Shown piece by piece: positions 1 to 12,169 of a stretch of DNA of 64,000 nt. This DNA is from Euzebyales bacterium (GTDB lineage: Bacteria; Actinomycetota; Nitriliruptoria; Euzebyales; JAHELV01), in contig DASUUK010000045.1 of NCBI GenBank assembly GCA_036374135.1, positions 1 to 64,000 on the forward strand, read 5' to 3'. The notes beneath the pieces are model-generated. The model saw only the letters and a program-made list of their open reading frames with translations. It ran no database searches and was not told where the DNA came from. Position 1 is the stretch's first letter; every line of letters begins with the position of its first letter. The translations under genes and the position numbers were made by a program.

Positions 1-3507
<3,507 letters not shown>

Positions 3508-3628
3508 GGCGTGCTCCTTGCAACAACGTGAATGGACGCCGCACGGGAAGGTCCGTGAGGCGCTACCGAGCCAGGCGCAACCCGCTGCTCCCCGAACAAG
3601 GGGTCGCGAAAAAGAGGCGCGAACAAGC

Positions 3629-3657
3629 AGTGTAGCTCGCGGCTACCCTGCTGTCAG
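3629..3657 (-). promoter_or_regulatory. Sigma-70-type promoter for rpoB
   Basis: On the minus strand the hexamers are CTGACA (3657-3652) and TACACT (3634-3629), 17 bases apart. Transcription would start near 3622, giving rpoB an untranslated leader of about 115 bases. This is the best -35/-10 pair in the rplL-rpoB gap and implies that rpoB can be expressed apart from rplJL. Inferred from sequence only. Confidence 0.55.
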
Positions 3658-3773
3658 ATACTGCGGATGATGTGATTATGTCGGCCGACACGCAGCACTC
3701 CGCGCTGTGGGCCCCGATTGGTGGAGCCCCAAGACTGCCATCAGATGACGCGCACGTCAACGATGGCGACCGT

Positions 3774-3800
3774 GTGCCGCCGCCGGACGGCCGGCGGCAC
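3774..3800 (-). terminator. Hairpin between rplL and rpoB (terminator or attenuator)
   Basis: A perfect 9-bp stem (3774-3782 with 3792-3800, GTGCCGCCG/CGGCGGCAC) with a 9-base loop begins 15 bases after the rplL stop. No T-run follows on the minus strand. It may therefore be a partial terminator or processing site that sets the ratio of L12 to RNA polymerase subunits, a role known for the rplL-rpoB gap in E. coli. Confidence 0.5.
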
Positions 3801-3814
3801 CGTGGACCGCGAGG

Positions 3815-4204
3815 CTACTTGACCTCGACCGACGCCCCGACGCCCTCGAGCGCCTCCTTGGCGGCATCGGCCTGCTCCCGCTCGACACCCTCGAGCACGG
3901 GCTTCGGAGCGCTGTCGACCAGCTCCTTGGCCTCCTTCAGGCCCAGGCTGGTCAGCGAGCGGACCTCCTTGATGACCTGGATCTTCTTGTCGCCCGCAGC
4001 GGTCAGCACGACGTCGAACGCGGTCTGCTCCTCCGCTGCGGCCTCCTCCTCGCCGCCGCCGGCGGCACCGGGAGCGGCGACGGCGACCGGCGCGGCGGCC
4101 GTGACGTCGAACTCCTCCTCGAACTGCTTGACGAAGTCCGACAGCTCGAGCAGCGTCATCTCCTTGAACGCGTCGAGCAGATCGGTGGTGGACAGCTTTG
4201 CCAT
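3815..4204 (-). CDS. rplL: 50S ribosomal protein L7/L12
   Basis: Stalk protein of the large ribosomal subunit that recruits translational GTPases. At 129 residues it has the normal length. An N-terminal dimerisation region ([16 protein letters not shown]) is followed by an Ala/Gly/Glu hinge (about 38-58) and the C-terminal domain with [19 protein letters not shown] and a VEVK ending. ATG at 4204 was chosen because AGGAG precedes it by seven bases; the frame stays open upstream but that part looks non-coding. It lies 52 bases after rplJ, its usual operon partner. Confidence 0.97.
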   Translation of the reverse strand: MAKLSTTDLLDAFKEMTLLELSDFVKQFEEEFDVTAAAPVAVAAPGAAGGGEEEAAAEEQTAFDVVLTAAGDKKIQVIKEVRSLTSLGLKEAKELVDSAPKPVLEGVEREQADAAKEALEGVGASVEVK

Positions 4205-4256
4205 GGTGTGCTCCTGGGGTGGTCTGACGATCGGGGGAACGGGCGGGGTGCCGGGG

Positions 4257-4862
4257 CTAGGCCTCGGATGCCTCGGCGTCGGCGGGCGCGTCATCGTCGG
4301 CTTCGGCGGCCTCGACCTCGACCGCCGCGGCGACATCCTGCGGACCCGAGGCCTTCTTGTCCTGCAGGGCGGCCAGCAGGCGGGCGAACTTGGACAGGTT
4401 CGCCTGTGCCAGGCGCGCGGGCTGCGCGACGATCGACTGCATCATGCCGGCCAGCCTGGCCAGAAGTTCTTCGCGCGACTCGAGCTCGGAGAGCCTGGTG
4501 GTCTCCGCCGCGTCCAGCACCCGCCCGTCCAGCACCCCGCCCTTGATGACGAGCTCGGGATGCTGCTTCGAGAACGCCCGCAGCACCTTGGCGGCCGCCA
4601 CCGGGTCCCCGGCGCAGAAGGTGACGGCGGTCGGTCCGATCAGGACGTCGTGGGGGATGTCGACCCCCGCGTCCTGCGCGGCCAGTCGGGTCAGCGTGTT
4701 CTTGACCACGCGGTAGCTGGCGTCGGTCTCGCGCAGCTTGGCCCGTAACTCGGCCAACTCGTCGACCGACAGGCCGCGGTACTCGGTCAGCACCGTCGCG
4801 GTCGACTCGGACAGGCGTCGGGACACCTCGTCGACGACGGCGACCTTGTCAGGTCGTGGCAT
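4257..4862 (-). CDS. rplJ: 50S ribosomal protein L10
   Basis: L10 anchors L12 dimers to 23S rRNA at the stalk base and represses its own operon in many bacteria. The 201 residues include the typical N-terminus ([32 protein letters not shown]) and the [10 protein letters not shown] motif. The last 30 residues are an acidic Ala/Glu/Asp tail longer than in E. coli, matching acidic extensions on other proteins here. ATG at 4862 follows GAGGAG. An attenuator-like hairpin with a T-run ends about 30 bases upstream, the classic place for L10 autoregulation. Confidence 0.97.
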   Translation of the reverse strand: MPRPDKVAVVDEVSRRLSESTATVLTEYRGLSVDELAELRAKLRETDASYRVVKNTLTRLAAQDAGVDIPHDVLIGPTAVTFCAGDPVAAAKVLRAFSKQHPELVIKGGVLDGRVLDAAETTRLSELESREELLARLAGMMQSIVAQPARLAQANLSKFARLLAALQDKKASGPQDVAAAVEVEAAEADDDAPADAEASEA

Positions 4863-4893
4863 GACACGCGCTCCTCGGCTGGGTCGGCAAATG

Positions 4894-4928
4894 AAAAAAC
4901 GTGCCCCCCGCAGACATCAGGAGGCACG
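4894..4928 (-). promoter_or_regulatory. L10 leader attenuator (hairpin plus T-run)
   Basis: On the minus strand a hairpin (CGTGCC paired with GGCACG, 4928-4900, extended by C-G pairs) is followed directly by six Ts (4899-4894), the form of an intrinsic terminator. No minus-strand gene ends just upstream; the next gene is pta on the other strand. The structure must therefore lie inside the rplJ leader. It fits the known L10-leader class, in which excess L10-L12 stops transcription before rplJ. Confidence 0.7.
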
Positions 4929-5024
4929 AGAGCGCGGTGCGCGTCGCGTCGCCTGCGCTGGCCGGCCCGGGAGGGCCTCTTCGTCGCCGTGGCGAAACCG
5001 AGCGGTCTGCGGCTACAGCGGGCG

Positions 5025-5030
5025 AGTGTA
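5025..5030 (-). promoter_or_regulatory. Probable -10 element for rplJ-rplL
   Basis: TACACT on the minus strand, the same hexamer as in the rpoB promoter. A start near 5018 would give a leader of about 155 bases containing the L10 attenuator. No convincing -35 hexamer is visible, so the assignment rests on the -10 and its position. Confidence 0.4.
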
Positions 5031-5169
5031 GCGCCCCGCTGTGACCGGCGCACCCGCCACGCGGTGCGGCCGCCCCGCTCTGTCTCTCGTGCGAGCACGG
5101 TTCCGATGCGGGCACGCGGGCATGAGGATGGTGCGGGCCGGCGTCGGACAACTGCACGGGAGGACCACC

Positions 5170-7263
5170 ATGGCCACGAGCCTGTATCTGGCGTCGCTCG
5201 AGCCCGACAGCGGCAAGTCGCTGGTCGCGCTCGGTCTGATGGAGATGCTGTCGAGCCGCACCGAGGATGTCGGCTACTTCCGTCCCGTGGTGCCCGACAC
5301 CGCGGAGACCGACCAGCGCATCGCGCTGATGCGCGGACGGTACGACCTGTCGCTCGAGCCGACCCAGATGGCCGCGTACTCGGCCGGTGAGGTCGAGACC
5401 CTGCTCGCACGTGGCGCGCGTGAGGAGGTGTTCAAGCACATCCTCCGGACCTACAAGAGCGTCGAGCGCGAATGCAGCTTCGTGCTGGCCGACGGAACCG
5501 ACTTCAGCAGCGTCACGGCCGCATTCGAGTTCGAGTTCAACATCGCCGTCGCGAACCACCTGGGCGCACCGGTCCTGACCCTGGTCAACGGTTCCGACCG
5601 GTCCGTCGAGGACATCGTCGCGGCGGTGCGGGTGGCGGAAGAGTCGCTGGCTGACGACGGCGCCGTCGTGGCGGCCACCATCGTCAACCGTGTCGACCCT
5701 GCGCACCTCGACGCGGTGCGTCGGGCGCTGGAGAACGATGCCGACGACCAGGACGCCCCGTTGTGGGTCATCCCCGACGACCCCCGGCTGGGCATGCCCA
5801 CCATCGCCGAGATCGCCGACGCGCTGGGCAGCAGCGAGCTCCACGGCCGCGAGCTGGACGCCGAGCAGGAGGTCTCCGCGCTGAAGGTCGCGGCGATGAG
5901 CGTCCCGAACTTCCTCGATCACCTGGAGGAGGGGTCACTGGTGATCGCCTCCGGGGACCGCGCCGACGTCATCCTCGGCGCGCTCGCGACCCGGGCCACG
6001 ACACTGCTGCCCACGGTCGCCGGACTGGTCCTGACCGGAGGGCTCGAACCGGCACCGCAGATCTCGGCGCTGCTCGGGGCCAGCACCCTGCCCGCGCTGC
6101 CGGTCGACACCGACACCTACAGGACGGCGTCCAACGTGGCCACGGTCCGCGGTGTGATCCGGGCGTCGAACGATCGCAAGTGTGCGACCGCACTCGGGCT
6201 GTTCGAGCGCCACGTCGACGTGCCCGCGCTCGCCGACCGCATCGAACTGACCCGCTCGGACCGGGTGACGCCGCTGATGTTCGAGTACGACCTGATCGAG
6301 CGGGCGCGGTCGGAGCGCAAGCGAATCGTGCTGCCCGAGGGCACCGACGACCGCATCCTGCACGCCAGCGAACTTCTCCGCCGGCGCGACGTCGTCGACC
6401 TCGTGCTGCTGGGCGACCCCGACGAGGTGCACACCCGCGCCGACAACCTCGGCATCGACCTGGGCGACATCCCCGTCATCGATCCGACGACGGCCGAGCA
6501 GCGCGCCGACTACGCCCGCCGGTACCACGAGGCGCGCCGTCACAAGGGCATCACCGAGGAGCAGGCGAACGACACGATCGTCGACGTCAGCTACTTCGGG
6601 ACGATGATGGTCGAGGCCGGCGATGTGGACGGCATGGTGTCGGGTGCCGCCCACACCACCGGCCACACGATCCGTCCGGCGTTCGAGTTCATCCGCACCC
6701 GTCCGGACGTCGACGTCGTCTCCAGCGTCTTCTTCATGCTGCTGCCCGACCGTGTGCTCGTGTACGGCGACTGTGCCGTGAACCCCAACCCGACGGCTGC
6801 GCAGTTGGCCGACATCGCGGTCGCCTCCGCGGACACCGCGGCCACCTTCGGCGTCGAGCCGCTCGTGGCGATGCTGTCGTACTCGACCGGCGAATCGGGG
6901 TCCGGTGAGGACGTCGACCGGGTGCGCGACGCGACCCGGATGGCACGCGAACGCCGGCCGGAGCTCAAGATCGACGGCCCGATCCAGTACGACGCGTCCG
7001 TCGATCCCTCGGTGGCCGCGTCCAAGCTGCCGGGCAGCGAGGTCGCGGGCCACGCGACCGTGTTCATCTTCCCGGACCTCAACACCGGCAACAACACCTA
7101 CAAGGCGGTCCAGCGATCAGCGAAAGCGACGGCGATCGGGCCGGTCCTGCAGGGTCTCAACAAACCCGTCAACGACCTGTCACGCGGCTGCACGGTCGCC
7201 GACATCGTCAACACCGTCGCGATCACGGCGGTGCAGGCCCAGACGCAGGGCGAGGAGGGTTAG
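5170..7263 (+). CDS. pta: Phosphate acetyltransferase
   Basis: Interconverts acetyl-CoA and acetyl phosphate; with AckA it links acetyl-CoA to acetate and ATP. The 697 residues show the long form: an N-terminal nucleotide-binding-like domain (LEPDSGKSLVALGLMEML, about 10-210), a central DRTGG-type region (to about 330) and the C-terminal acyltransferase domain (about 372-690, with KRIVLPEGTDDRILHA and YSTGESGSGEDVDRV). ATG at 5170 follows GGGAGG by seven bases. The ackA start codon begins on the base after its stop, so the two form one transcription unit. Confidence 0.95.
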   Translation: MATSLYLASLEPDSGKSLVALGLMEMLSSRTEDVGYFRPVVPDTAETDQRIALMRGRYDLSLEPTQMAAYSAGEVETLLARGAREEVFKHILRTYKSVERECSFVLADGTDFSSVTAAFEFEFNIAVANHLGAPVLTLVNGSDRSVEDIVAAVRVAEESLADDGAVVAATIVNRVDPAHLDAVRRALENDADDQDAPLWVIPDDPRLGMPTIAEIADALGSSELHGRELDAEQEVSALKVAAMSVPNFLDHLEEGSLVIASGDRADVILGALATRATTLLPTVAGLVLTGGLEPAPQISALLGASTLPALPVDTDTYRTASNVATVRGVIRASNDRKCATALGLFERHVDVPALADRIELTRSDRVTPLMFEYDLIERARSERKRIVLPEGTDDRILHASELLRRRDVVDLVLLGDPDEVHTRADNLGIDLGDIPVIDPTTAEQRADYARRYHEARRHKGITEEQANDTIVDVSYFGTMMVEAGDVDGMVSGAAHTTGHTIRPAFEFIRTRPDVDVVSSVFFMLLPDRVLVYGDCAVNPNPTAAQLADIAVASADTAATFGVEPLVAMLSYSTGESGSGEDVDRVRDATRMARERRPELKIDGPIQYDASVDPSVAASKLPGSEVAGHATVFIFPDLNTGNNTYKAVQRSAKATAIGPVLQGLNKPVNDLSRGCTVADIVNTVAITAVQAQTQGEEG

Positions 7264-8460
7264 ATGAGCGTCGTGCTCGTGATCAACAGCGGCAGCTCGT
7301 CGATCAAGTACCAGCTGATCGACGTGGCCGCGGACGCCGTGCTGGCCGGCGGACAGGTCGAGCGCATCGGCGCCGGCGACGCGCTGCACACCCATGTGCG
7401 GCACGAGGGCGGCGACACGCACGAGCGCCGCGACAAGGCGGCGATCGGCGACCACGACGCCGGGCTCGCCGCGGTCGTCGCCGTACTGCGCGATGACGGC
7501 CTCGCCGGCAGCCTCGCGGCGGTGGGACACCGTGTCGTGCACGGCGGTGACCGCTTCAGTGACCCCACCGTCATCGACGAGGACGTCATGCACGCGATCG
7601 ACGAGCTGTCGGTGCTGGCTCCCCTGCACAATCCCGCGAACCTGACGGGCATCGAGGTCGCCCGCCGGCAGTGGCCGGACGTTCCCCAGGTCGCGGTGTT
7701 CGACACGGCGTTCCATTCCACGCTGCCGCCGGTGGCCCACCGCTACGCGGTGCCCGAACCGTGGTACAGCGAGCACGGAGTCCGTCGCTACGGGATGCAC
7801 GGCACCAGCCACGCCTTCGTCGCGCGTCGAGCGGCGGACCTGCTGGACCGGTCCCCCACCGACCTGCGGTTGATCACCGCCCACCTCGGCAACGGCGCCA
7901 GCATGACCGCGGTCCGCGGCGGCCGCAGCATTGACACGTCGATGGGGCTCAGCCCGCTCGAAGGCCTGGTGATGGGCACACGCAGTGGCGACATCGATCC
8001 GGCGATCGTCTTCCACGTCGGCCGCAGCGCCGGGCTGTCGCCCGACGAGATCGAGGATGCGCTCAACAACGCCAGCGGTCTGCGGGGACTGTGCGGTGAC
8101 AACGACATGCGCGTCGTCGAGGAGCGCGCCGCCGATGGCGACGCGAGCGCGCAACTGGCGTTCGACCTGTTCTGCTACCGGGTGCGCGGATACGTCGGCG
8201 CCTACACGGTGGCGCTCGGCGGCCTCGACACCCTGGTCTTCACCGCCGGCATCGGTGAGCACTCGCCGCGGGTCCGCGCGGCCGTGTGCGACGGGCTCGG
8301 CGTGCTGGGCGTCGGGCTCGACGCCGACGCCAACGCCGCCTCGGAGACGATCATCAGTCGCCCCGACAGCTCGGTGAGCGTGCTGGTCGTCCCCACCAAC
8401 GAGGAACTGGAGATCGCAATGCGAGCGCTGGCGGCAGTGGGCGACGACCGTGCCGTCTGA
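7264..8460 (+). CDS. ackA: Acetate kinase
   Basis: Makes ATP and acetate from acetyl phosphate and ADP, or the reverse. The 398 residues carry the family signatures: NSGSSSIKYQL at the N-terminus, a VHGGDRF substrate-region motif, RRYGMHGTSH and ITAHLGNGAS. Length is normal. The start lies directly against the pta stop with GGAGGG just before it, so translation is probably coupled. The pair divides the rplK-rplA part of the ribosomal cluster from rplJ-rplL-rpoB. Confidence 0.96.
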   Translation: MSVVLVINSGSSSIKYQLIDVAADAVLAGGQVERIGAGDALHTHVRHEGGDTHERRDKAAIGDHDAGLAAVVAVLRDDGLAGSLAAVGHRVVHGGDRFSDPTVIDEDVMHAIDELSVLAPLHNPANLTGIEVARRQWPDVPQVAVFDTAFHSTLPPVAHRYAVPEPWYSEHGVRRYGMHGTSHAFVARRAADLLDRSPTDLRLITAHLGNGASMTAVRGGRSIDTSMGLSPLEGLVMGTRSGDIDPAIVFHVGRSAGLSPDEIEDALNNASGLRGLCGDNDMRVVEERAADGDASAQLAFDLFCYRVRGYVGAYTVALGGLDTLVFTAGIGEHSPRVRAAVCDGLGVLGVGLDADANAASETIISRPDSSVSVLVVPTNEELEIAMRALAAVGDDRAV

Positions 8461-8541
8461 CCGCCTTCGGCCGGCACACCGGACGGACAGCGACGACACG
8501 ACGTCGACCGGTGAGGACGCCGCGGCCACCCGCCGCCGCAC

Positions 8542-10665
8542 TCAACCGGTAAGGTCGATGCTGAGCACCGTGCCGTTGCGCCGTCCGGCGTAGAGCGCGT
8601 CGCCATCGACGGCGAGCAGCGCGCCCTTACCGACCTTGGCGTCGACCGGGCGGCGCAGCGCCCCGGACCACAGCGACACGGTCGCCAGGCGTCCGTCCGC
8701 CTGCACGGCGACGAGACGGTCGCCGCCACGCACGGTCCGGCGCCACGGGCCCGCTTGCCGCCAGGCCTGCGCGCCGGTGCGCGAGTCGAGCGCGGTGATG
8801 GCGTCACGGGTCACGACGACGATGCGGTCACCGGCTTCGTACAGGGTCGGTCGCGAGTCTGCGACACCTTCGACGGGCACGCACCACAGCCGCTCGCCGT
8901 CGACGTGCGCGCGCAGGCAGACCGTGCCCGAGCGGTTGGCGACGGCCACGCCCCGGTCGACCGCCCGCAGCGAGGACGTCCACATCTTCTCGTCGACCTC
9001 GTGACGCCACAGGCACAACGGCTCGGTCGCCGGTTCGCTCGCCGTGATCATCTCGGTGTCCTCGCCGGCGATCGCGCCGACCGGCAGGATGCCGTAGACC
9101 GCCTCGTCATCGGCGAGGTAGACGAAGTCGTCGGCCGGTTCGACGGCCGTCTCGGCGGGGAACGCCACCTCGTCCTCCGGAAACACCCAGAGCCGCTCGC
9201 CCGACTGGGCATCCATGGCGATCAACTGTGGCACGTCGGCGTCGCTGATCCCGTACACGGTGTCGTCGACCGCGGTCGGTGTGGACGCCGTCGCGATCGG
9301 GATCTGCCAGCGGACCGTGCCGTCGGCGACGTCGACCGCGCGCAGGTTGCCGTCGTCACCAGTGACGTACCGGTCGCCGTCGGCCACGACGCCGCCGCCG
9401 CCCGACTCGAGGTCGCCACGGACCTGGCCGGTGTCAGGGTCGACGACCAGGGTGTGGTCGTCGATGTCGATCAACAGACCGGCAGAGGTCACGTGCATGG
9501 CGGTCGGCCGGGCGCCGTCGATCCGCACGCGCCAGCGCACCGCTGGATCCCGGGGGACGGGCTCCGGCCGCGACGCGGCCGAGCGGGTCGCCACCGACGC
9601 TGCGCCCCGCCCGTCCACCATCGGCCCGCGCCCGAAGGTCACAGCCAGCAGCGCGAGCACGATCACGCCGGCCACCGCGGCTGTTGCGATCAGCGGCCGG
9701 ACGGGCAGCTCACGCCGGGACCGCCGGTCGATGTCGTCGGGCGGCGGCGTCGGCGACACCGTGGCGGGCACGGCGGCGACGGCGGCGTCCGACGGCGACT
9801 GGCCGGAGGCCGCCCGCTGCCATGCGACCAGGGCATCCACGAAGTCGCCGCAGTGGTCGAACCGCTGGTCGGGATCCTTGGCCAGCGCGCGGGCCATGAT
9901 CTCGTCGAGCGATGCCGACGCGTCGGCGCCGACGCGCTCGACGCCGGACGGCTGCGCGAACAGGTGTGCGCCGAACAGCGCCGACAGCGTCTGCCGCTCG
10001 AACAGCGGCCGACCGGTCAACGCGTGGTGCACGGCGGCAGCCAGCGCGTACTGATCGCTGCGATTCGTGGGCGCCGCGCCACGCAGCAGTTCGGGGGCGA
10101 CATAGAGGAAATCGTCGAGCGGCTCGGTGAGCCGGCCCGAACCGGCGACGTCGGCGAGCAGGTGGTGCAGCCCGAAGCCCGCCAGCAGCGGGCGGCGCTC
10201 GATCCTGCCCGCGCGCCGGTCGAGCCAGACGGTCCGCGGATGCACGGCGCCGTGTGCCAGGCCGGCGGCCGCACCAGTGTCGAGCACGTCGGCGAGCGGG
10301 CGTGCCAGGTCGATGGTCTCGTCGAGCGTCCAGCGCGTGCCGAGCTGCGCGGTGAGCGGTTCGAACGGCACGTACCGGCTGAGCACGTACGGTGTGTCGC
10401 GGTCGCCGACCCCGAGCACGCTCACGACGTTGCGGTGCCGCAGCGTCGCGGCGGCACGCACATCCCGCAGACAGGCCTCGATGGCCGCACCGCCCGCGAC
10501 ATCGACGTCGAGCACGCGCACGATGCCCTGCTGGGACGTCCGCTCCTCGTGGTGAGCGAACCAGATCTCACTGACCGCGTCCTGCATCACCCGCGTGTGC
10601 AGCACGTGGTGCGCCACTGTTCGGATCATTCCCGCACCCTGCGTCCCACCAATGCTGCGACGCAC
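8542..10665 (-). CDS. Membrane pseudokinase with extracytoplasmic beta-propeller
   Basis: The 707 residues have three parts: a protein-kinase-like domain (about 20-285), one membrane helix (324-344) and a PQQ/WD-like propeller (about 365-707; repeats such as DGTVRWQIPI, SGERLWVFP, TGAQAWRQA). The kinase fold is recognisable from LRHRNVVSVLGVGD, YVAPELL (APE) and SDQYALAAAVHHALTGRPLF. The catalytic residues are gone: HRDxKP reads HGAVHP (138-143), DFG reads GFG (163-165), and the VAIK lysine is Arg50. It should therefore sense or scaffold rather than phosphorylate. The start could be GTG 10665 or ATG 10629; neither has a strong ribosome site. No known gene name fits. Confidence 0.75.
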   Translation of the reverse strand: MRRSIGGTQGAGMIRTVAHHVLHTRVMQDAVSEIWFAHHEERTSQQGIVRVLDVDVAGGAAIEACLRDVRAAATLRHRNVVSVLGVGDRDTPYVLSRYVPFEPLTAQLGTRWTLDETIDLARPLADVLDTGAAAGLAHGAVHPRTVWLDRRAGRIERRPLLAGFGLHHLLADVAGSGRLTEPLDDFLYVAPELLRGAAPTNRSDQYALAAAVHHALTGRPLFERQTLSALFGAHLFAQPSGVERVGADASASLDEIMARALAKDPDQRFDHCGDFVDALVAWQRAASGQSPSDAAVAAVPATVSPTPPPDDIDRRSRRELPVRPLIATAAVAGVIVLALLAVTFGRGPMVDGRGAASVATRSAASRPEPVPRDPAVRWRVRIDGARPTAMHVTSAGLLIDIDDHTLVVDPDTGQVRGDLESGGGGVVADGDRYVTGDDGNLRAVDVADGTVRWQIPIATASTPTAVDDTVYGISDADVPQLIAMDAQSGERLWVFPEDEVAFPAETAVEPADDFVYLADDEAVYGILPVGAIAGEDTEMITASEPATEPLCLWRHEVDEKMWTSSLRAVDRGVAVANRSGTVCLRAHVDGERLWCVPVEGVADSRPTLYEAGDRIVVVTRDAITALDSRTGAQAWRQAGPWRRTVRGGDRLVAVQADGRLATVSLWSGALRRPVDAKVGKGALLAVDGDALYAGRRNGTVLSIDLTG

Positions 10666-10800
10666 TCACCGCCACAGCGCAACCCCTGCCGGGGCCACGG
10701 TAGACATCGTGCGGAGAGCGCGCAAATGCCCTGGCGGACGGTACGTGGATGTCATGAACACGTCGCGATCCGGCGACGTGTCCGGGCACGCCGAAATCGC

Positions 10801-10834
10801 GACGAGCCCGCGATCACAGGACCGCGGGCTCGTC
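10801..10834 (-). terminator. Terminator hairpin after rplA
   Basis: A perfect 12-bp stem (10801-10812 with 10823-10834, GACGAGCCCGCG and its complement) with a 10-base loop starts 20 bases after the rplA stop. Only a weak T-rich stretch (ATTT) follows on the minus strand. It is the likely end of the secE-nusG-rplK-rplA unit, before the pseudokinase gene. Confidence 0.65.
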
Positions 10835-10854
10835 CGGATGGGCTCGGTGCCGGG

Positions 10855-11574
10855 CTACCCGACGGGCGCGTCCTCTTCCCACAGGTTGCGCGTGCGCGCC
10901 GGATCGATCGCGATCGGCGGGCCCTGCGTGGCCGACACGGTGATCGACCGCAGGTAGCGGCCCTTTGCGGCGGCGGGGCGCTGACGGACCAGCTCCTCGA
11001 GCACGGCGGCGTAGTTGTCCACCAGCTCACGCGGCTCGAAGGACCCCTTGCCGACGACAAGGTGCACGTTGCCCTGCCGATCATTGCGGTACTCGATCTT
11101 GCCGGCCTTGACCTCACGGACCACGGTGCCGACATCGGTCGTCACGGTGCCGGACTTGGGGTTCGGCATCAGACCCCGGGGGCCGAGCACCTTGCCGTAC
11201 CGCCCGATCTTGCCCATCTGATCCGGCGTGGCGATCACGGCGTCGAACTCGAGGTTGCCGGCCTCGATCATCTCGATGATCGTCTCGCTGCCGACGATGT
11301 CCGCACCCGCCTCCTCGGCGGCGGTGGCCTGTGCGCCCTCGGCGAACACCGCGACGCGCACGGTGCTTCCGGTGCCGTGCGGCAGGCTCACCGAGCCGCG
11401 GACCATCTGATCGGCCTTGCGGGGATCGATGCCCAGCCGGACCGCGACGTCGATGGTCGAGTCGAACGACGTCGTCGCCGTCTCCTTGACCAGCCGCATC
11501 GCGGCGGTCGGGCTGTACAAGCGGTCGGGTTCGATCTTCGCGGCCGCCTCGCGGTACTTCCTTCCACGTGCCAT
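10855..11574 (-). CDS. rplA: 50S ribosomal protein L1
   Basis: L1 binds 23S rRNA at the E-site stalk and often represses its own mRNA. The 239 residues show [14 protein letters not shown] at the start, the [20 protein letters not shown] segment and the [11 protein letters not shown] signature. ATG at 11574 was chosen over a GTG two codons upstream because AGGAAG sits five bases before it and family members start MARG. It is 69 bases after rplK, the usual L11-L1 pair. Confidence 0.97.
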   Translation of the reverse strand: MARGRKYREAAAKIEPDRLYSPTAAMRLVKETATTSFDSTIDVAVRLGIDPRKADQMVRGSVSLPHGTGSTVRVAVFAEGAQATAAEEAGADIVGSETIIEMIEAGNLEFDAVIATPDQMGKIGRYGKVLGPRGLMPNPKSGTVTTDVGTVVREVKAGKIEYRNDRQGNVHLVVGKGSFEPRELVDNYAAVLEELVRQRPAAAKGRYLRSITVSATQGPPIAIDPARTRNLWEEDAPVG

Positions 11575-11643
11575 TGCCACTTCCTAGCGTGGTGCATGCG
11601 GCCTGCGCGGCCTCCCACGTCGTTGGTGCGGATCAAGCGGACG

Positions 11644-12066
11644 TCACTCGACGCGCAGTCCCATCGACCGCGCCGTCCCTTCGATGATCTTCATCGCGCC
11701 GTCGATGTCGATCGCGTTCAGGTCGGTCATCTTCCGCTCGGCGATGTCGCGGACGGCGTCACGGGACACGGTGCCGACCTTCACGCGGTTCGGCTCGCCG
11801 GACCCCTTCTCGACCCGTGCCGCCTTCAGCAGCAGGCTCGCCGCCGGCGGCGTCTTGGTGACAAACGTGAACGAGCGGTCCTCGAAGACCGTGATCTCGA
11901 CCGGCACGACGTCACCGGCCTGCGACTGGGTGCGCTCGTTGAACGCCTTGCAGAACTCCATGATGTTCACGCCGTGCTGGCCGAGGTTGTTCCCGACCGG
12001 CGGCGCGGGGGTGGCCTGCCCCGCAGGGATCTGCAGCTTCAGCTTGGCCAGCATCTTCTTTGCCAT
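11644..12066 (-). CDS. rplK: 50S ribosomal protein L11
   Basis: L11 forms the GTPase-associated centre with 23S rRNA and is the target region of thiostrepton. The 140 residues match the family throughout ([44 protein letters not shown]). The loop after Pro22-Pro23 reads VGNNLGQ where most relatives have VGPALGQ, so Pro26 is Asn. ATG at 12066 is preceded by AAGGAAG at nine bases. Confidence 0.96.
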   Translation of the reverse strand: MAKKMLAKLKLQIPAGQATPAPPVGNNLGQHGVNIMEFCKAFNERTQSQAGDVVPVEITVFEDRSFTFVTKTPPAASLLLKAARVEKGSGEPNRVKVGTVSRDAVRDIAERKMTDLNAIDIDGAMKIIEGTARSMGLRVE

Positions 12067-12169
12067 GAATGTTCGCTTCCTTGATCGACCCCACGCACGG
12101 GCCTGGATCCGCGGTGGCGGACAACGTGCGGGTGTGACGGGTTGTGTGGCGCGGACGCGGCGCGTCGAC

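Noticed and set aside
3672-4748. Plus-strand gene across rplL-rplJ
   Set aside because: Antisense to two well-supported ribosomal protein genes; Ser/Thr/Ala-rich first part is a mirror artefact.
8755-12084. Very long plus-strand open frame (over 1100 codons)
   Set aside because: It runs antisense to the pseudokinase gene, rplA and rplK, is rich in Arg, His, Asp and Val typical of the third-position mirror of GC-rich genes, and has no family motif.
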